Counted from the stretch's first letter, positions 15,448 to 24,832 are shown. The stretch is 41,317 nt of DNA from Thermoguttaceae bacterium (GCA_017559825.1 JAFYQR010000047.1:1-41317); one strand, 5' to 3'. The notes: generated by a model from the sequence alone, not told the origin. Numbers and translations are program-made.

Positions 15448-17715
15448 CTAAGCCGCCGATTTTTTATCTTCTCGCCGTTTCATCGAATCGTTTTTCCGCC
15501 GTTCGTCGAGTCGCCGTTCGAAAAACCAAGCGGCGCTCCAACAAAGAAAAACGCCGATAAAAAGCGCGTCCCGAGGCGCGATTCTCCGCGACCGCTCGAC
15601 GACGACCGGCGGATATTCGCCGAACCGGCGTTCGAAAAACGCCGTCGACGTCGCTCGCTCCGCTTCCAAATCGAGGTCGCGCAAGTCGAGCGCCTCGCCG
15701 CCGGTCGCCGTCGCGATTTCCCGCAAAACGTCGATTCTCGCCGCGACGTCTTGCGTTTCGAGCGCAAGTTCCGCCCGCGTTTTTTCGGCGTCTTTGATTT
15801 TTTTCTTAACGGCGCTAAAATCAAACGTCGCGCCGTCGCCTTCCGCCTCCGACGCGCCGCCGTTCGTCGCCGAAACGTTCGCAAACGCCGCCCGCACCGC
15901 GTCGCCGCCGTCGGTCAAAAACTCGAGCGCCCGCAAAACAAAACGACGGTAAACCGTTTTATCGCCAAACGTTCGGAGTCTCCAAAGCTCGTCCGTTCCT
16001 TGAGCCAAAATCTTGTTTTTCCCCAACGTCGCGACGACGAAGAGCGGCGTCTCGCGCCCGTCCGAACGGCGCCGCGCGTTGAAAAGCGTTTCCGTCCCAA
16101 TCCCCGCGAGCAAACTTTCCGAAACCGACAAAAATTCGACGCCGCTCCCCGTTTCGTCCGTTTCGAGCGTCGTCCAAAACGACTCCAAATCGGCGAAAAG
16201 AGCGCGTCCGCGCGACGTCGGCGCGAGTCGCCAACCGTCGTCCGCCGTCGTTTCGCCCTCTTTTTCGCCGTCGAACAAGCTCGGAAACAAAAGCGTCGCC
16301 AAACTTTCCGAACTTTCTTGTTTTTCCGTACTTTCCGTCGTCCGCAAGAGCCAAATCGACGTTTCGCTTCCGTCTCGCGTCGCGACGTCGACAAGAGTTT
16401 GCGCCTTCCCGTTCCAACGCTTGAACGGAACGGAGCCGACCAAAATCGCGTCGAACTCCGCCAACCGCCGCCGAGTAAAATCGCGCCAAGCAAACGCCGT
16501 TTCGTCCCCGTCGCGGGCCGCGGCGTCGGCGCTAAAAAGGAGCGTTTTCAGCGCGACGCCCTCCTCGCGGCGCAATAATTCGCGCAAATACCGATATTCG
16601 TAACGCGGCTCGTCGTCAATCAAAAGAACGTCGAGTTTTTCCGCTTTCGCCTCGACCCGAAACCGCGCCGCGTTGTTAAACAGACAAAATTCGTTAAAAT
16701 CAAAAACATTTAAATCGTCGAGGTTTTCGACAAAATCCGCGTCGATTTTTTCCGAGTCGCCAATATCCGCGACAAAAAGAAAATAATCAAAGCCGCCGAT
16801 TCTCTCCGGTTTCCAATTCCGTTCGAGCCGCAACGCGCCGTTTCCGTTCGCGTCCGTTTCGACGTCGACGACGCGTTCCCAAACGAGTTTCGCCGTCGGC
16901 GCGTTCCCATCGTTTTCGGCCGATACGTCGGACGTTTCCCAAAGTCGGACGACGGCCCGCCGCCTTCCGCCGTTTCCGCTATCTCCTTGCGGAGACGAGG
17001 TTTCCGCGACGCCGTTTTCGAGTCGCAGCTCGGCGCGCAACGTCGCGTCGCCTCCCGGATAAACGGTCGACGACGCGTCGACCGCGGCCCAACGCCAATC
17101 GAGCGCGCCCGTCGAAACGCCTGCCGCGACCGCGTCGACCGCGACGCCGCTCGCCTTCTCGCTCCTTTCCGCCGATTCGACGCCGCCGTTTTGAATCCCA
17201 TCCGAAAAAAGAAGAATTCTTTCGCGCTCGCCGTTCGCGCTCGCCGTTTCGTCGTTCGAACGGCCGAGCAAGCCGCTCGCCGCCTCGCGCAGCGGCGACG
17301 TTTTCGCCGTCGGCGCCGGAAGCTCTTCCTCGAAGGACGCGATTTCTCGTCCCGAAAGCGTTCGCCGTTCGACCGGGAACCCGCGACGCAACGCCGCGTC
17401 TTCCGCGCTCTTCGCCAACTCAACGCAACGCGTCCAAACCGTTGCTTCGTCGCCGTTTCCGACGCCGCCCAACGGTCTTCGAGCGCTCGCCGAATCGTCC
17501 AACGTCAAAACGACGGTCGGCTTTTCCTCGACGCGGCGCGTCAAAATCGGGTCGATAAAAAGCGTCGCCAACGCCGCCAAAACGCCGAACCGGAAAAACG
17601 CGACGATTTTCGACGTTTTCAAAAACGCCGACGCGCCGACGCCGCAAACGACAAGCGTCGCGGCGACGGCGGCCAACTCCCAAGCCGTTCGTTCGGTCGT
17701 CAACGTCCAATCCAT
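15448..17715 (-). CDS. Large vWA-type membrane protein with a glutamine-amidotransferase-like domain
   Basis: This is a 755-residue protein. Two membrane segments lie near the N-terminus (AWELAAVAATLVVCGVGASAF and IVAFFRFGVLAALATLFI). A von Willebrand A-like domain follows, with VLTLDDSASARR (MIDAS-type DxSxS) and ILLFSDGIQNGG. A beta-rich middle region precedes LDVLLIDDEPRYEYRYLREL, the hallmark of a class I amidotransferase-like fold found in planctomycete and verrucomicrobial membrane proteins of this type. The C-terminal segment (ALFIGVFLCWSAAWFFERRL) is a third membrane helix with a basic tail. Related proteins are usually encoded near MoxR ATPase or BatA-like genes, but none is visible here. 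ATG 17715 is preferred over TTG 17736. The role is unknown, possibly in envelope integrity or complex assembly. It lies 90 bp downstream of the transporter gene on the same strand. Confidence 0.75.
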   Translation of the reverse strand: MDWTLTTERTAWELAAVAATLVVCGVGASAFLKTSKIVAFFRFGVLAALATLFIDPILTRRVEEKPTVVLTLDDSASARRPLGGVGNGDEATVWTRCVELAKSAEDAALRRGFPVERRTLSGREIASFEEELPAPTAKTSPLREAASGLLGRSNDETASANGERERILLFSDGIQNGGVESAERSEKASGVAVDAVAAGVSTGALDWRWAAVDASSTVYPGGDATLRAELRLENGVAETSSPQGDSGNGGRRRAVVRLWETSDVSAENDGNAPTAKLVWERVVDVETDANGNGALRLERNWKPERIGGFDYFLFVADIGDSEKIDADFVENLDDLNVFDFNEFCLFNNAARFRVEAKAEKLDVLLIDDEPRYEYRYLRELLRREEGVALKTLLFSADAAARDGDETAFAWRDFTRRRLAEFDAILVGSVPFKRWNGKAQTLVDVATRDGSETSIWLLRTTESTEKQESSESLATLLFPSLFDGEKEGETTADDGWRLAPTSRGRALFADLESFWTTLETDETGSGVEFLSVSESLLAGIGTETLFNARRRSDGRETPLFVVATLGKNKILAQGTDELWRLRTFGDKTVYRRFVLRALEFLTDGGDAVRAAFANVSATNGGASEAEGDGATFDFSAVKKKIKDAEKTRAELALETQDVAARIDVLREIATATGGEALDLRDLDLEAERATSTAFFERRFGEYPPVVVERSRRIAPRDALFIGVFLCWSAAWFFERRLDERRKNDSMKRREDKKSAA

Positions 17716-17805
17716 CGCTTCTCGCCCAGTTTTCAAATATTTTTCAAAAAATCAAACGAGACTCGCCGCTCGCGCTCTTCGGCTCGCATTCCCTCACGAG
17801 CGCAG

Positions 17806-18846
17806 CTACTTCGAGAACCCGGCCAAGGCGACGCCGACCGCGACCAACGTCAACCCGGCGACGACCGCCGCGTTCAACGGCTCGCCGAAAAACGCGATCC
17901 CTAAAACCGCTAAAACAAGCGTTTGCGACGCGGCGACGAGCGTCGACTTCGACGCGTAAATCCGCCGAATCCCCTCGATTTGGAAGTAAAAACCGATCAT
18001 ATTCGCGACGCCCGCCCCGAGCGCGAGCCCCCAACACGCGGCGGGCGGCGCTAAAAACGCTCCGACGCCCCGGTCGAGCGTCAAACACGTCGCGAAAATC
18101 AACGCTCCGACGCCCGTCACCGCGACCATCGCCAGCGTCGTCGGCGTCCGAACCGCGTCCGGCTTTCCGTCCAACGTTCGGTCGCGCAAGGCTTTGCGCA
18201 TCATCGTCATTTGCGTCGAATACCCGAGCGCGGCGCAAAAGACGCAAAAGAGGCCGAAACCGATTCGCATTTGCCGCCCCGCGATTTCGCCGGTTCCGTC
18301 CCCCGCTTGACTCAACCCCAAGAGCGAAACAGCCAAAATCAGCGTCAAAATCGCCGCCGCTTTTGTTTTCGTTACCTTTTCCTTCAACCAAATCGCGCCG
18401 ATCGCCGACGTTCCGATCAGTTGCAACGCTTGCACAAGGGGCGTCGAAAGCGCGAGTCCGATCGCCGCGTACGACCAAAAATGCGGGCGCGCGCCGACAA
18501 ACTGACACATAAACCCGGCGCCGAGAAGGAGTCCGACGACCGCCGCCGTCGGGAAGCGGTATCGTCCGCGCAACCATTGAACCGCGATGAAAGGCGCAAT
18601 GCAAACCACCGTCGTCATTTCCTTTACGACAAGCGACCAATCGGAGCTGACGTCCGGATATTCGGTCAAACCGCGCATACAAAAGAGCGACGCGCTATAA
18701 CACGGAGCCGAGATCAGCGCGCTCGCGAACCCGATCGCCTCGTCGCTCCAACGCCGCCCGAAAACAACCGCGCCCCCCGTCTCTCGCGCCGTTTCGTTTT
18801 TCACGATTATTTCGGTCGTTTCCGCCGTTTCTCGCGCTTCGCTCAT
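17806..18846 (-). CDS. EamA-type DMT superfamily transporter
   Basis: This 346-residue polytopic membrane protein has about ten helices arranged as two EamA repeats. The pattern is visible at the end of each repeat: LIGTSAIGAIWLKEKVTKTKAAAILTL (written here in part) in the first half, and LVLAVLGIAFFGEPLNAAVV followed by AGLTLVAVGVALAG in the second. DMT transporters of this kind export or import metabolites such as amino acids; the substrate cannot be inferred. A hydrophilic N-terminal tail of about 35 residues precedes the first helix. GGGAGG lies upstream of ATG 18846. A minus-strand promoter at 19057-19084 could drive it together with the vWA gene. Confidence 0.85.
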   Translation of the reverse strand: MSEARETAETTEIIVKNETARETGGAVVFGRRWSDEAIGFASALISAPCYSASLFCMRGLTEYPDVSSDWSLVVKEMTTVVCIAPFIAVQWLRGRYRFPTAAVVGLLLGAGFMCQFVGARPHFWSYAAIGLALSTPLVQALQLIGTSAIGAIWLKEKVTKTKAAAILTLILAVSLLGLSQAGDGTGEIAGRQMRIGFGLFCVFCAALGYSTQMTMMRKALRDRTLDGKPDAVRTPTTLAMVAVTGVGALIFATCLTLDRGVGAFLAPPAACWGLALGAGVANMIGFYFQIEGIRRIYASKSTLVAASQTLVLAVLGIAFFGEPLNAAVVAGLTLVAVGVALAGFSK

Positions 18847-19056
18847 TCGCGTCGCCTCCCGCTTTTTCTTGACTCTTTGAATATTTTGTTATTCGTTCCG
18901 TTTTCTTTTCTCGACTTTTGAAAACGCCGAGCGCCGCGACGCTTTTCCGCGTCGGACCCCTATATAATTATCGGAGCCTTCCACGAAAAAACAAACGTCG
19001 CCTCGCCGCCGTTCAAAGCGGCTCGACGGCGCGGTTCTCGGTCGTTTTGTCGTTAT

Positions 19057-19084
19057 ATTATATACGAAACGGCGACGGTTCCAA
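19057..19084 (-). promoter_or_regulatory. Promoter candidate for the EamA transporter gene
   Basis: Minus-strand TTGGAA (19084-19079) and TATAAT (19062-19057) are spaced by 16 bp, with a leader of about 200 nt. The gap 18847-19234 is a divergent regulatory region and I see no convincing gene in it. Another TATAAT on the plus strand (18963-18968) lacks a good -35. Confidence 0.5.
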
Positions 19085-19114
19085 GAGCGTTTCGAAAAAT
19101 CTCGACTCGCCCGC

Positions 19115-19143
19115 TTTTAATTCCGTCGTCGCGGCGCTATAAT
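19115..19143 (+). promoter_or_regulatory. Promoter candidate for the propeller dihaem cytochrome gene
   Basis: TATAAT at 19138-19143 has a weak -35 (TTTTAA, 19115-19120) at 17-bp spacing. The predicted leader is about 85 nt. Confidence 0.5.
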
Positions 19144-19234
19144 AGGGAGAAATCGACGTCGGACGCGCGGTTCTTTTCGCCGTCGCTCCGTCGTTTTAAC
19201 GAACCCGAATTATCGCCAACCTAGGAATTTCGCC

Positions 19235-21448
19235 ATGCGCACGACGTTTTCCGCCGCCCGTTTGCTCGTCGGCGTCGCGCTCGCCGCTTTCGCCGCGGTC
19301 GGCTCGACGACGCCCCCTCCCGCTTTCGCGCAAAACAGCTACTCGATTTACTCCGCGTTCAACGGCCCGGACGCGCCGATTCCGGACGGTCAAACCGCCG
19401 AAGACGTCGAAAATTACGTCGGGCCGTCCGACTTCCTCCTCGACAAAGCCGGAACGTTCTTTTACGTCGCCGAAGGAGACGCGGGTCGGCTGCGACGCGT
19501 TCGCGCCGACGGAACGACGGCGGCCGAGTCGATTTCGCTCCCGTTCAAGCCGAACAAAATGCGTTTTTTCCCGGGCGAAACAAAGCTCGCGGTCGTCGGC
19601 GGCGGGTACGAAGGGCGCCTCGCGGTCGTCGAAATCGCTCAAGCGTCGGAAACCGCCGACGCTCAAACCGCTCCGAAACCGCTCCCGATGCGAGTCGTCG
19701 CCGATTATCCGATCGGACACACGCCGAGCGACGTTTCGGTCAAACGGACGGACGACGGTCGCGAACTCGTTTACGCGACGCTCCAGTTCGAAGGCGCGGC
19801 GCTCGAAATCGACGCGGCGACCGGCAAAGTCGAGCGGCGTTGGGACGTCGGACGCGAACCGTTTTGCGCCGAGTTGACGCCGGACGGTCGCCGTTACGTC
19901 GTCGCGGGCCGCATTACCGACAAACTCGCGAACGTCTCTTATTCTTGCTCGGCGGTTCGCGTCGTCGATCTCGAAACGGGCGAAATTAAGAAAACCGACC
20001 TTCTCAACGGACACAACCTCTTGACGGACATGACGCTTTCGCCGGACGGCAAATACGCGTTTATCTCGGCGGTTCAAGGGAATTACCTCTCCGTTACGAG
20101 CCAAGTTTCGGGCGGTTGGATCGCGGAAAACGTCTTTCTCGTCGTCGACGTCGAAACTTGCGAGTTTGTTGAAGTCTTCTTCCTCGACGACGAAGCGCTC
20201 GGCGCCGGCAATCCTTGGGGGATCGCCTGTTCGGAAGACGGCGAACGCCTCGTTATTTCGCTCGCCGGGACGGACGAAATCGTTTTCGTCCCGTTGGAAC
20301 GCGTTATAAAGACGCTCGCCGACCGCCCGGCTTGGGCGCGTCCCGGCTTCGGCGCCTATATGTACTCGTCGTTCGCGACCGGCGAAGTTCAGCTGCCGAT
20401 TCGGCTCCGCGTCAAGTTCGGTTTGAAGGGCTTGCGTCAAACGATCGTTCGCGGCGACGACGTTTACGTCTTATCTTATTTTGAAGACGCGATTTGCAAA
20501 GCGACGATCAAATTGACGCCGCCTTACGAATACTATCCGAACTCTTACGTTTCGCAAGAAGCGCCGCCGCGTTTGTTCCGAGCCGACGCCGCCGAAACGT
20601 CCGAAAACGACGCTCGCCCGGACGATTCAGCCGACGAAGCCGCCGCGTTCGCCGAGCTCGCCGCCGAAACCGCGTCGAATCCGAACGCCGGGCCGCCCCT
20701 TCGCTTCGTCGAACTCGAACCGCGCCGCCCGCTCAAAGGGGTCGAAATTACCCGCTCCTTCGCCCGCTTGGCGCCGAAACCGGTCTTGACGACGCGTCGT
20801 CGCGGCGAAATCCTCTTCCACGACGCGACCTCCTGCTTCGAGCACTGGCAAAGCTGCGTTACCTGCCACCCGGACGCCCGCGTCGACGGGTTCAACTGGG
20901 ACTTGCTCAACGACGGCACCGGCAACTTGAAAAACACGAAGAGCATGCTCCTTTCGCACGAGACGCCGCCGTCGATGATTTCCGGGATTCGCGCCGACGC
21001 GGAAACCGCCGTCCGCGCCGGGTTCACGCACATCCTTTTCAAACACGCGGAAGAGAAAAACGCTTGCGCGGTCGACGAATATTTGAGTTCGCTGCGTCCG
21101 GTTCCGAGTCCTTATCTCGTAGACGGCGAGCTGAGCGAGTCGGCGAAACGCGGCAAAGTTCTCTTCGAAAGCGACCGCACCGGCTGCGCGATTTGCCACC
21201 CGGCGCCGCATTACACCGACTTGCGCCTCCACCGCGTCGGGTCGCAGGACGTCAACGACTACATCGACGCGTTCGACTCGCCGACGTTGATCGAAGTTTG
21301 GCGCACCGCCCCCTATATGAACACCGGCGGTTTCCACACCGTCCGCGAACTCCTTCTCGAAGGGAAACACGGAGCTCGCGACGGTCGGCTCGACAAGTTG
21401 ACGCCGCAAGAACAGGACGATTTGATCGAATACGTCCTTTCGCTTTGA
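19235..21448 (+). CDS. Secreted beta-propeller protein with C-terminal dihaem cytochrome c peroxidase-like domain
   Basis: This 737-residue protein has a Sec signal (RLLVGVALAAFAAVGS, cleavage near AFA-QN). Residues about 45-440 form a YVTN/WD40-like propeller (FLLDKAGTFFYVAEGDAGRL, ELTPDGRRYVVAGRI, TLSPDGKYAFISAV). Residues about 500-737 carry two c-type haem sites, CVTCH (C541, C544, H545) and CAICH (C651, C654, H655). The TAPYMNTGGF motif with a candidate distal Met is typical of the cytochrome c peroxidase/MauG family. It is probably a periplasmic electron-transfer protein or peroxidase-like oxidase using the propeller for partner binding. The substrate is not predictable. It heads a plus-strand block opposite the transporter gene, with its own candidate promoter. 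Confidence 0.83.
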   Translation: MRTTFSAARLLVGVALAAFAAVGSTTPPPAFAQNSYSIYSAFNGPDAPIPDGQTAEDVENYVGPSDFLLDKAGTFFYVAEGDAGRLRRVRADGTTAAESISLPFKPNKMRFFPGETKLAVVGGGYEGRLAVVEIAQASETADAQTAPKPLPMRVVADYPIGHTPSDVSVKRTDDGRELVYATLQFEGAALEIDAATGKVERRWDVGREPFCAELTPDGRRYVVAGRITDKLANVSYSCSAVRVVDLETGEIKKTDLLNGHNLLTDMTLSPDGKYAFISAVQGNYLSVTSQVSGGWIAENVFLVVDVETCEFVEVFFLDDEALGAGNPWGIACSEDGERLVISLAGTDEIVFVPLERVIKTLADRPAWARPGFGAYMYSSFATGEVQLPIRLRVKFGLKGLRQTIVRGDDVYVLSYFEDAICKATIKLTPPYEYYPNSYVSQEAPPRLFRADAAETSENDARPDDSADEAAAFAELAAETASNPNAGPPLRFVELEPRRPLKGVEITRSFARLAPKPVLTTRRRGEILFHDATSCFEHWQSCVTCHPDARVDGFNWDLLNDGTGNLKNTKSMLLSHETPPSMISGIRADAETAVRAGFTHILFKHAEEKNACAVDEYLSSLRPVPSPYLVDGELSESAKRGKVLFESDRTGCAICHPAPHYTDLRLHRVGSQDVNDYIDAFDSPTLIEVWRTAPYMNTGGFHTVRELLLEGKHGARDGRLDKLTPQEQDDLIEYVLSL

Positions 21449-21485
21449 TTTTCGCTTCATTTTTAATTTAATCAAAAACGCGCCG

Positions 21486-21566
21486 TTTTCCGACGTTTCG
21501 CCTCGTTTCGCGCCGCCGAACCGCTCAAAGTTTGCGCTTCGGCGGCGAACGTTCGAGCGTCGGAAA
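21486..21566. repeat. Nested inverted repeats between the cytochrome and GH43 genes
   Basis: An outer stem (TTTCCGACG 21487-21495 with CGTCGGAAA 21558-21566) encloses a 10-bp GC-rich stem (CGCCGCCGAA 21511-21520 with TTCGGCGGCG 21538-21547). The structure is followed some 30-40 bp later by T-rich DNA. It may terminate the cytochrome transcript or structure the GH43 leader. Confidence 0.5.
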
Positions 21567-21631
21567 GCGGGCGTTTTCCGTTTCTCGTTTCTCCTTATTT
21601 TTCGCTCCTTTTTTCTCGACGGAGGCCCGTT

Positions 21632-22813
21632 ATGACTCGCCGCGTTTTCGCCGCGCTTTCGTTAATCCTCGCGTTTCCCTTTATTTCCGCTTTTTCCGCC
21701 GAGCCCGTTAAACCGGTCGACGCGATTCGTTCCGGCGAAATTTGGCTCGACGAATCGGGCGCCCGAATCAACGCGCACGGCGCCGGGCTCTTGATTTACG
21801 ACGGTCGTTATTGGCTCTTCGGCGAACACAAAGTCGAAGGCGAACTCGGCAACTCGGCGCAAGTCGGCGTTCACTGTTATTCCTCCGCCGATCTTTACAA
21901 CTGGCGCGACGAAGGAATCGCGCTTCCGGTTTCGGACGATCCGGCCAGTCCGATCGCTCGCGGCTGCATTTTGGAGCGTCCGAAAGTCTTGCATAACGCG
22001 AAAACCGGCAAATTCGTTATGTTCTTCCATCTCGAAAGCGCTCGCAGCAATTACCGCGACGCGAAAACGGGGATCGCGGTCGCCGAGAAAGTCGCCGGGC
22101 CCTACCGCTTCGTCCGCGCGGAGCGTCCGAACGCCGGCGATTGGCCGTCGAACGTCGCCGACGCCGACAAAAAACCGCTCTCGGCCGACGAACGCAAAGC
22201 GTTGGACGAAATGTTCGCGACCGGCAAAATCAAGACCGGCTGGACGCCCGACTATCCGACGAACCTCCTTTATCGCGCCGATTTTGAAGGCGGTCAGGAA
22301 GCCCGCGATATGACGCTCTTCCAAGACGACGACGGTCGCGCCTACCATATTTACTCGTCGGAGAGCAACGGAACGCTGCATATCGCGCCGTTGACCGACG
22401 ATTACCTCGATTGGGACGGCGAATACGCCCGCGCTTTCTCGGGACGTTATTACGAAGCCCCGGCGATTTTCAAACGCGACGGCAAGTATTGGCTCTTCGC
22501 GTCCGACTGCACCGGTTGGGCGCCGAACGCCGCGCGCCTCGCGGTCGCCGACAATATTCTCGGCCCTTGGACGGAACTCGGCAACCCTTGCCGCGGAACG
22601 GAAGCGGAGGTCGCGAAAACGTTTTGGTCGCAAAGTTCTTACGTTCTTAACGTTCCGGAAAAGAATATTTGCGTCTTTATCGGCGACCGTTGGAACCCGC
22701 AAAACGCGATCGACGGACGTTATATTTGGCTCCCGATTCAGTTTGACGACGCCGGCGTTCCGTTCCTCGAATGGCGCGACGCTTGGCGCTTCGAAGAAGA
22801 AGCGGCGAAGTAA
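21632..22813 (+). CDS. Secreted glycoside hydrolase family 43-like protein
   Basis: This 393-residue protein has a signal peptide (RRVFAALSLILAFPFISAFSA) and a five-bladed-propeller type catalytic domain. Motifs resemble GH43 enzymes acting on galactans or arabinans: INAHGAGLLIYDGRYWLFGE, VHCYSSADLYNWRDEGIAL, ILERPKVLHNAKTGKFVMF, DMTLFQDDDGRAYHIYSS and YYEAPAIFKRDGKYWLFASD with CTGWAPN after it. The Glu of EAPAIFKR is the likely general acid. It is probably exported to degrade plant- or host-derived polysaccharide; exact specificity is unknown. CGGAGG precedes ATG 21632. The GNAT gene follows after 78 bp and may be co-transcribed. Confidence 0.85.
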   Translation: MTRRVFAALSLILAFPFISAFSAEPVKPVDAIRSGEIWLDESGARINAHGAGLLIYDGRYWLFGEHKVEGELGNSAQVGVHCYSSADLYNWRDEGIALPVSDDPASPIARGCILERPKVLHNAKTGKFVMFFHLESARSNYRDAKTGIAVAEKVAGPYRFVRAERPNAGDWPSNVADADKKPLSADERKALDEMFATGKIKTGWTPDYPTNLLYRADFEGGQEARDMTLFQDDDGRAYHIYSSESNGTLHIAPLTDDYLDWDGEYARAFSGRYYEAPAIFKRDGKYWLFASDCTGWAPNAARLAVADNILGPWTELGNPCRGTEAEVAKTFWSQSSYVLNVPEKNICVFIGDRWNPQNAIDGRYIWLPIQFDDAGVPFLEWRDAWRFEEEAAK

Positions 22814-22891
22814 GCCGTCGTTCCCGTTTTTTCGTTCGGCGCGTCCTCGTTAACCTTTTAACTTTTAATCCTTAACGAAAAAGAAAAAGGA

Positions 22892-23425
22892 ATGACCTTG
22901 CAAATTTCCCGTCTTGTTCCCGCCAACCTTGTCCCTTTTAAGCGCGATATGCAAGTCGCGTTTCAAAAGGGCGCCGAAGAGGAGTTTGGGCCGCTCGACG
23001 TTGAGATTTTGCCGGAATCGCATATCGATCGCTCCCTCGCGACGCCGGGCGCGGTCGCGTTCCAAGCCGTTTTAAGCGGCGAACTTATCGGCGGCGCGAT
23101 CGTCGTTCTCGACGTCGAAAAGCGACGCGGCGAGCTCCATTTCCTTTACGTCAAAGACGGCGTTCAGAATCGCGGCGTCGGCCAAGCCCTTTGGCGAGCG
23201 GTCGAAGCCGCGTTCCCGGAAACGGACGTTTGGGAGACCTGCACGCCCTATTTTGAAAAGCGCGACATTCATTTTTACATCAACCGGCTCGGATTCGCGG
23301 CGGTCGAATTTTACAATCCGCGCCATCAAGCCCCGCGCTTCTCGAACGACGAAGCCGAAGAAGACGGCGACGCGCCGAAACTCGGCGGCGATTACTTTTT
23401 TCGTTTCGAAAAGCGGACGAAATAA
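22892..23425 (+). CDS. GNAT family N-acetyltransferase
   Basis: This 177-residue protein has the acetyl-CoA binding motif A of the GNAT fold (LHFLYVKDGVQNRGVGQALW, about residues 88-107; the Q-x-x-G-x-G/A signature is present as QNRGVG) and a closing segment HFYINRLGFAAVEFYNP. The substrate is unknown; many such enzymes acetylate small metabolites, antibiotics or protein N-termini. AAAGGA directly precedes ATG 22892. A strong terminator follows the stop codon. Confidence 0.85.
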   Translation: MTLQISRLVPANLVPFKRDMQVAFQKGAEEEFGPLDVEILPESHIDRSLATPGAVAFQAVLSGELIGGAIVVLDVEKRRGELHFLYVKDGVQNRGVGQALWRAVEAAFPETDVWETCTPYFEKRDIHFYINRLGFAAVEFYNPRHQAPRFSNDEAEEDGDAPKLGGDYFFRFEKRTK

Positions 23426-23433
23426 ACGTTTCG

Positions 23434-23475
23434 CGCCGCTCGCGAGCCCCTCAAACACCGCGAGCGGCGTTTTTT
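23434..23475 (+). terminator. Strong intrinsic terminator after the GNAT gene
   Basis: CGCCGCTCGCG (23434-23444) and CGCGAGCGGCG (23459-23469) form a perfect 11-bp GC stem, followed by six T. It ends the GH43-GNAT transcription unit. The rest of 23476-23776 is pyrimidine-rich and holds only the promoter at 23603-23631. Confidence 0.92.
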
Positions 23476-23602
23476 CGTCCTCTTTCCTTTCTCCTTTCTT
23501 TTTCTCTATTCGACGCGTTCTCCCCGTTTTACCTCGACGCGCTCTTTTTCCCCTTCTTTCTCCCTTCGACGCGGCAAAAACGTTCGGAAAAAATTTTTCG
23601 TC

Positions 23603-23631
23603 TTGCTTCGGTCGCTAAAAAACGCTATCAT
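23603..23631 (+). promoter_or_regulatory. Promoter of the 351-residue unknown gene and the hydrolase gene
   Basis: TTGCTT (23603-23608) and TATCAT (23626-23631) are spaced by 17 bp, giving a leader of about 140 nt. It lies downstream of the GNAT terminator. Confidence 0.55.
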
Positions 23632-23776
23632 CGCGAAGGCGGCGCCCTCGACGCGTCGCGACGCAACCGAACGGACGGCGGCCCCGCCTCGCCGTCTTCC
23701 CCGTCGGTTTTGCTTCCATTTCCCCTCCCCAATTTCCAATCCCCATTTCCCGCGACTAACGCAACGGAAGGCCACC

Positions 23777-24832
23777 ATGTCCGACTCGCGACTCGAAAGC
23801 GTCCCGCCTTGGGAAGACGAACCGACCTCCCCCGAATACCCCGAATTTGACGGCGAACCGTCGACGGCGTCCGCGCTCGACGACGAAGCGGCGGAAAAAG
23901 CGGTCTTCGACGGAGAAAACGTCGACGCAAACGACGCGGACGACGAAATCGTTCCGCCGGAAAAAGAGCCGCTCATCGACGAAATCGCGTCGGAGTTCGT
24001 CGGCTTTTGGAACCGTCTCGTCAGCCAAACGAACTGGGAAAAGGGCAAGGTGATCCATTCTTGGCGAACGAAACTGATCGAAGCGGGCCTTCCGCGTCGG
24101 ATTTACTCGGACGAGTCGATCGCGCAACGCATCGGAAACGTTTCGCCGCAACACGTCGGGCGCCTCCGCCGCGTTTACGAGCGTTTCGGCGCAGCGGAAC
24201 CGCTCCCGAACCTCTTTTGGAGCCATTACCAAGCCGCGCTCGATTGGGACGACGCCGACGATTGGCTCGCTAAAGCCTCGGAAGAAAAACTTTCGGTCGC
24301 GCAAACCCGAATCGCTCGTTGGGAAAAATACGGCGCTCCGCCCGCTCGCAAACCGAAAGAATCGGAGATCGTCGCCGAGGAGCCGGACGCCGACGTCAAT
24401 CCGTTCAACGACTCCGACGCCGACTTCGCCGCTTACGCCCCGACGGAAGACGACGCGGACTTCCCCCGTTCGAACGGCGGGCGACGCGAGTACGAGTCCG
24501 GCGACGAAACAATCTCCCCGGAACAAGGCGAAATCGGCGGCGATCAAGAGAAAAAAGCGAAAAAAAGCAAGAAAGACGCCGACGTCGACCTCGGCGAGTT
24601 CGAAGGCGACGACGAGCCTTGGGAGTCGGAGCCGACGCGCCAATCGACCGCCGACGTTCTCGACGGGATGTCGAAGCTCGACCCGATTCCGACCGACTTC
24701 GCGGAAGCGTTCGAAGCGCTGAAAGTCGCCATTATGACGCGCAAACTTTCGAGCTGGGACGACGTGCAACCGGTTCAAATCGCCGCCTATTTGAGCGCGA
24801 CGAAACGGCTCCTCGTTTCGGAAGACCGCTAA
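23777..24832 (+). CDS. Protein of unknown function with a predicted helix-turn-helix-like core
   Basis: This 351-residue soluble, very acidic protein is not a family I can name. After about 70 low-complexity acidic residues there is a conserved-looking core (about 70-200): EFVGFWNRLVSQTNWEKGKV, then YSDESIAQRIGNVSPQHVGR, a helix-turn-helix-like stretch, then FWSHYQAALDW and LSVAQTRIARWEKYG. Residues about 200-300 are again acidic with a Lys-rich patch (KKAKKSKKDADVDL). The last about 50 residues (LDPIPTDFAEAFEALKVAIM) look helical. It could bind DNA or a partner, but this is only suggested by the pattern. ATG 23777 is chosen because GGAAGG precedes it and upstream codons do not look coding. 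The hydrolase gene follows 64 bp later. Confidence 0.72.
   Translation: MSDSRLESVPPWEDEPTSPEYPEFDGEPSTASALDDEAAEKAVFDGENVDANDADDEIVPPEKEPLIDEIASEFVGFWNRLVSQTNWEKGKVIHSWRTKLIEAGLPRRIYSDESIAQRIGNVSPQHVGRLRRVYERFGAAEPLPNLFWSHYQAALDWDDADDWLAKASEEKLSVAQTRIARWEKYGAPPARKPKESEIVAEEPDADVNPFNDSDADFAAYAPTEDDADFPRSNGGRREYESGDETISPEQGEIGGDQEKKAKKSKKDADVDLGEFEGDDEPWESEPTRQSTADVLDGMSKLDPIPTDFAEAFEALKVAIMTRKLSSWDDVQPVQIAAYLSATKRLLVSEDR

Noticed and set aside
23506..24048. Ser-rich 180-residue minus-strand frame
   Set aside because: It is antisense to the start of the 351-residue gene and its promoter region, and has no ribosome binding site. Long antisense frames are common here because of base composition.
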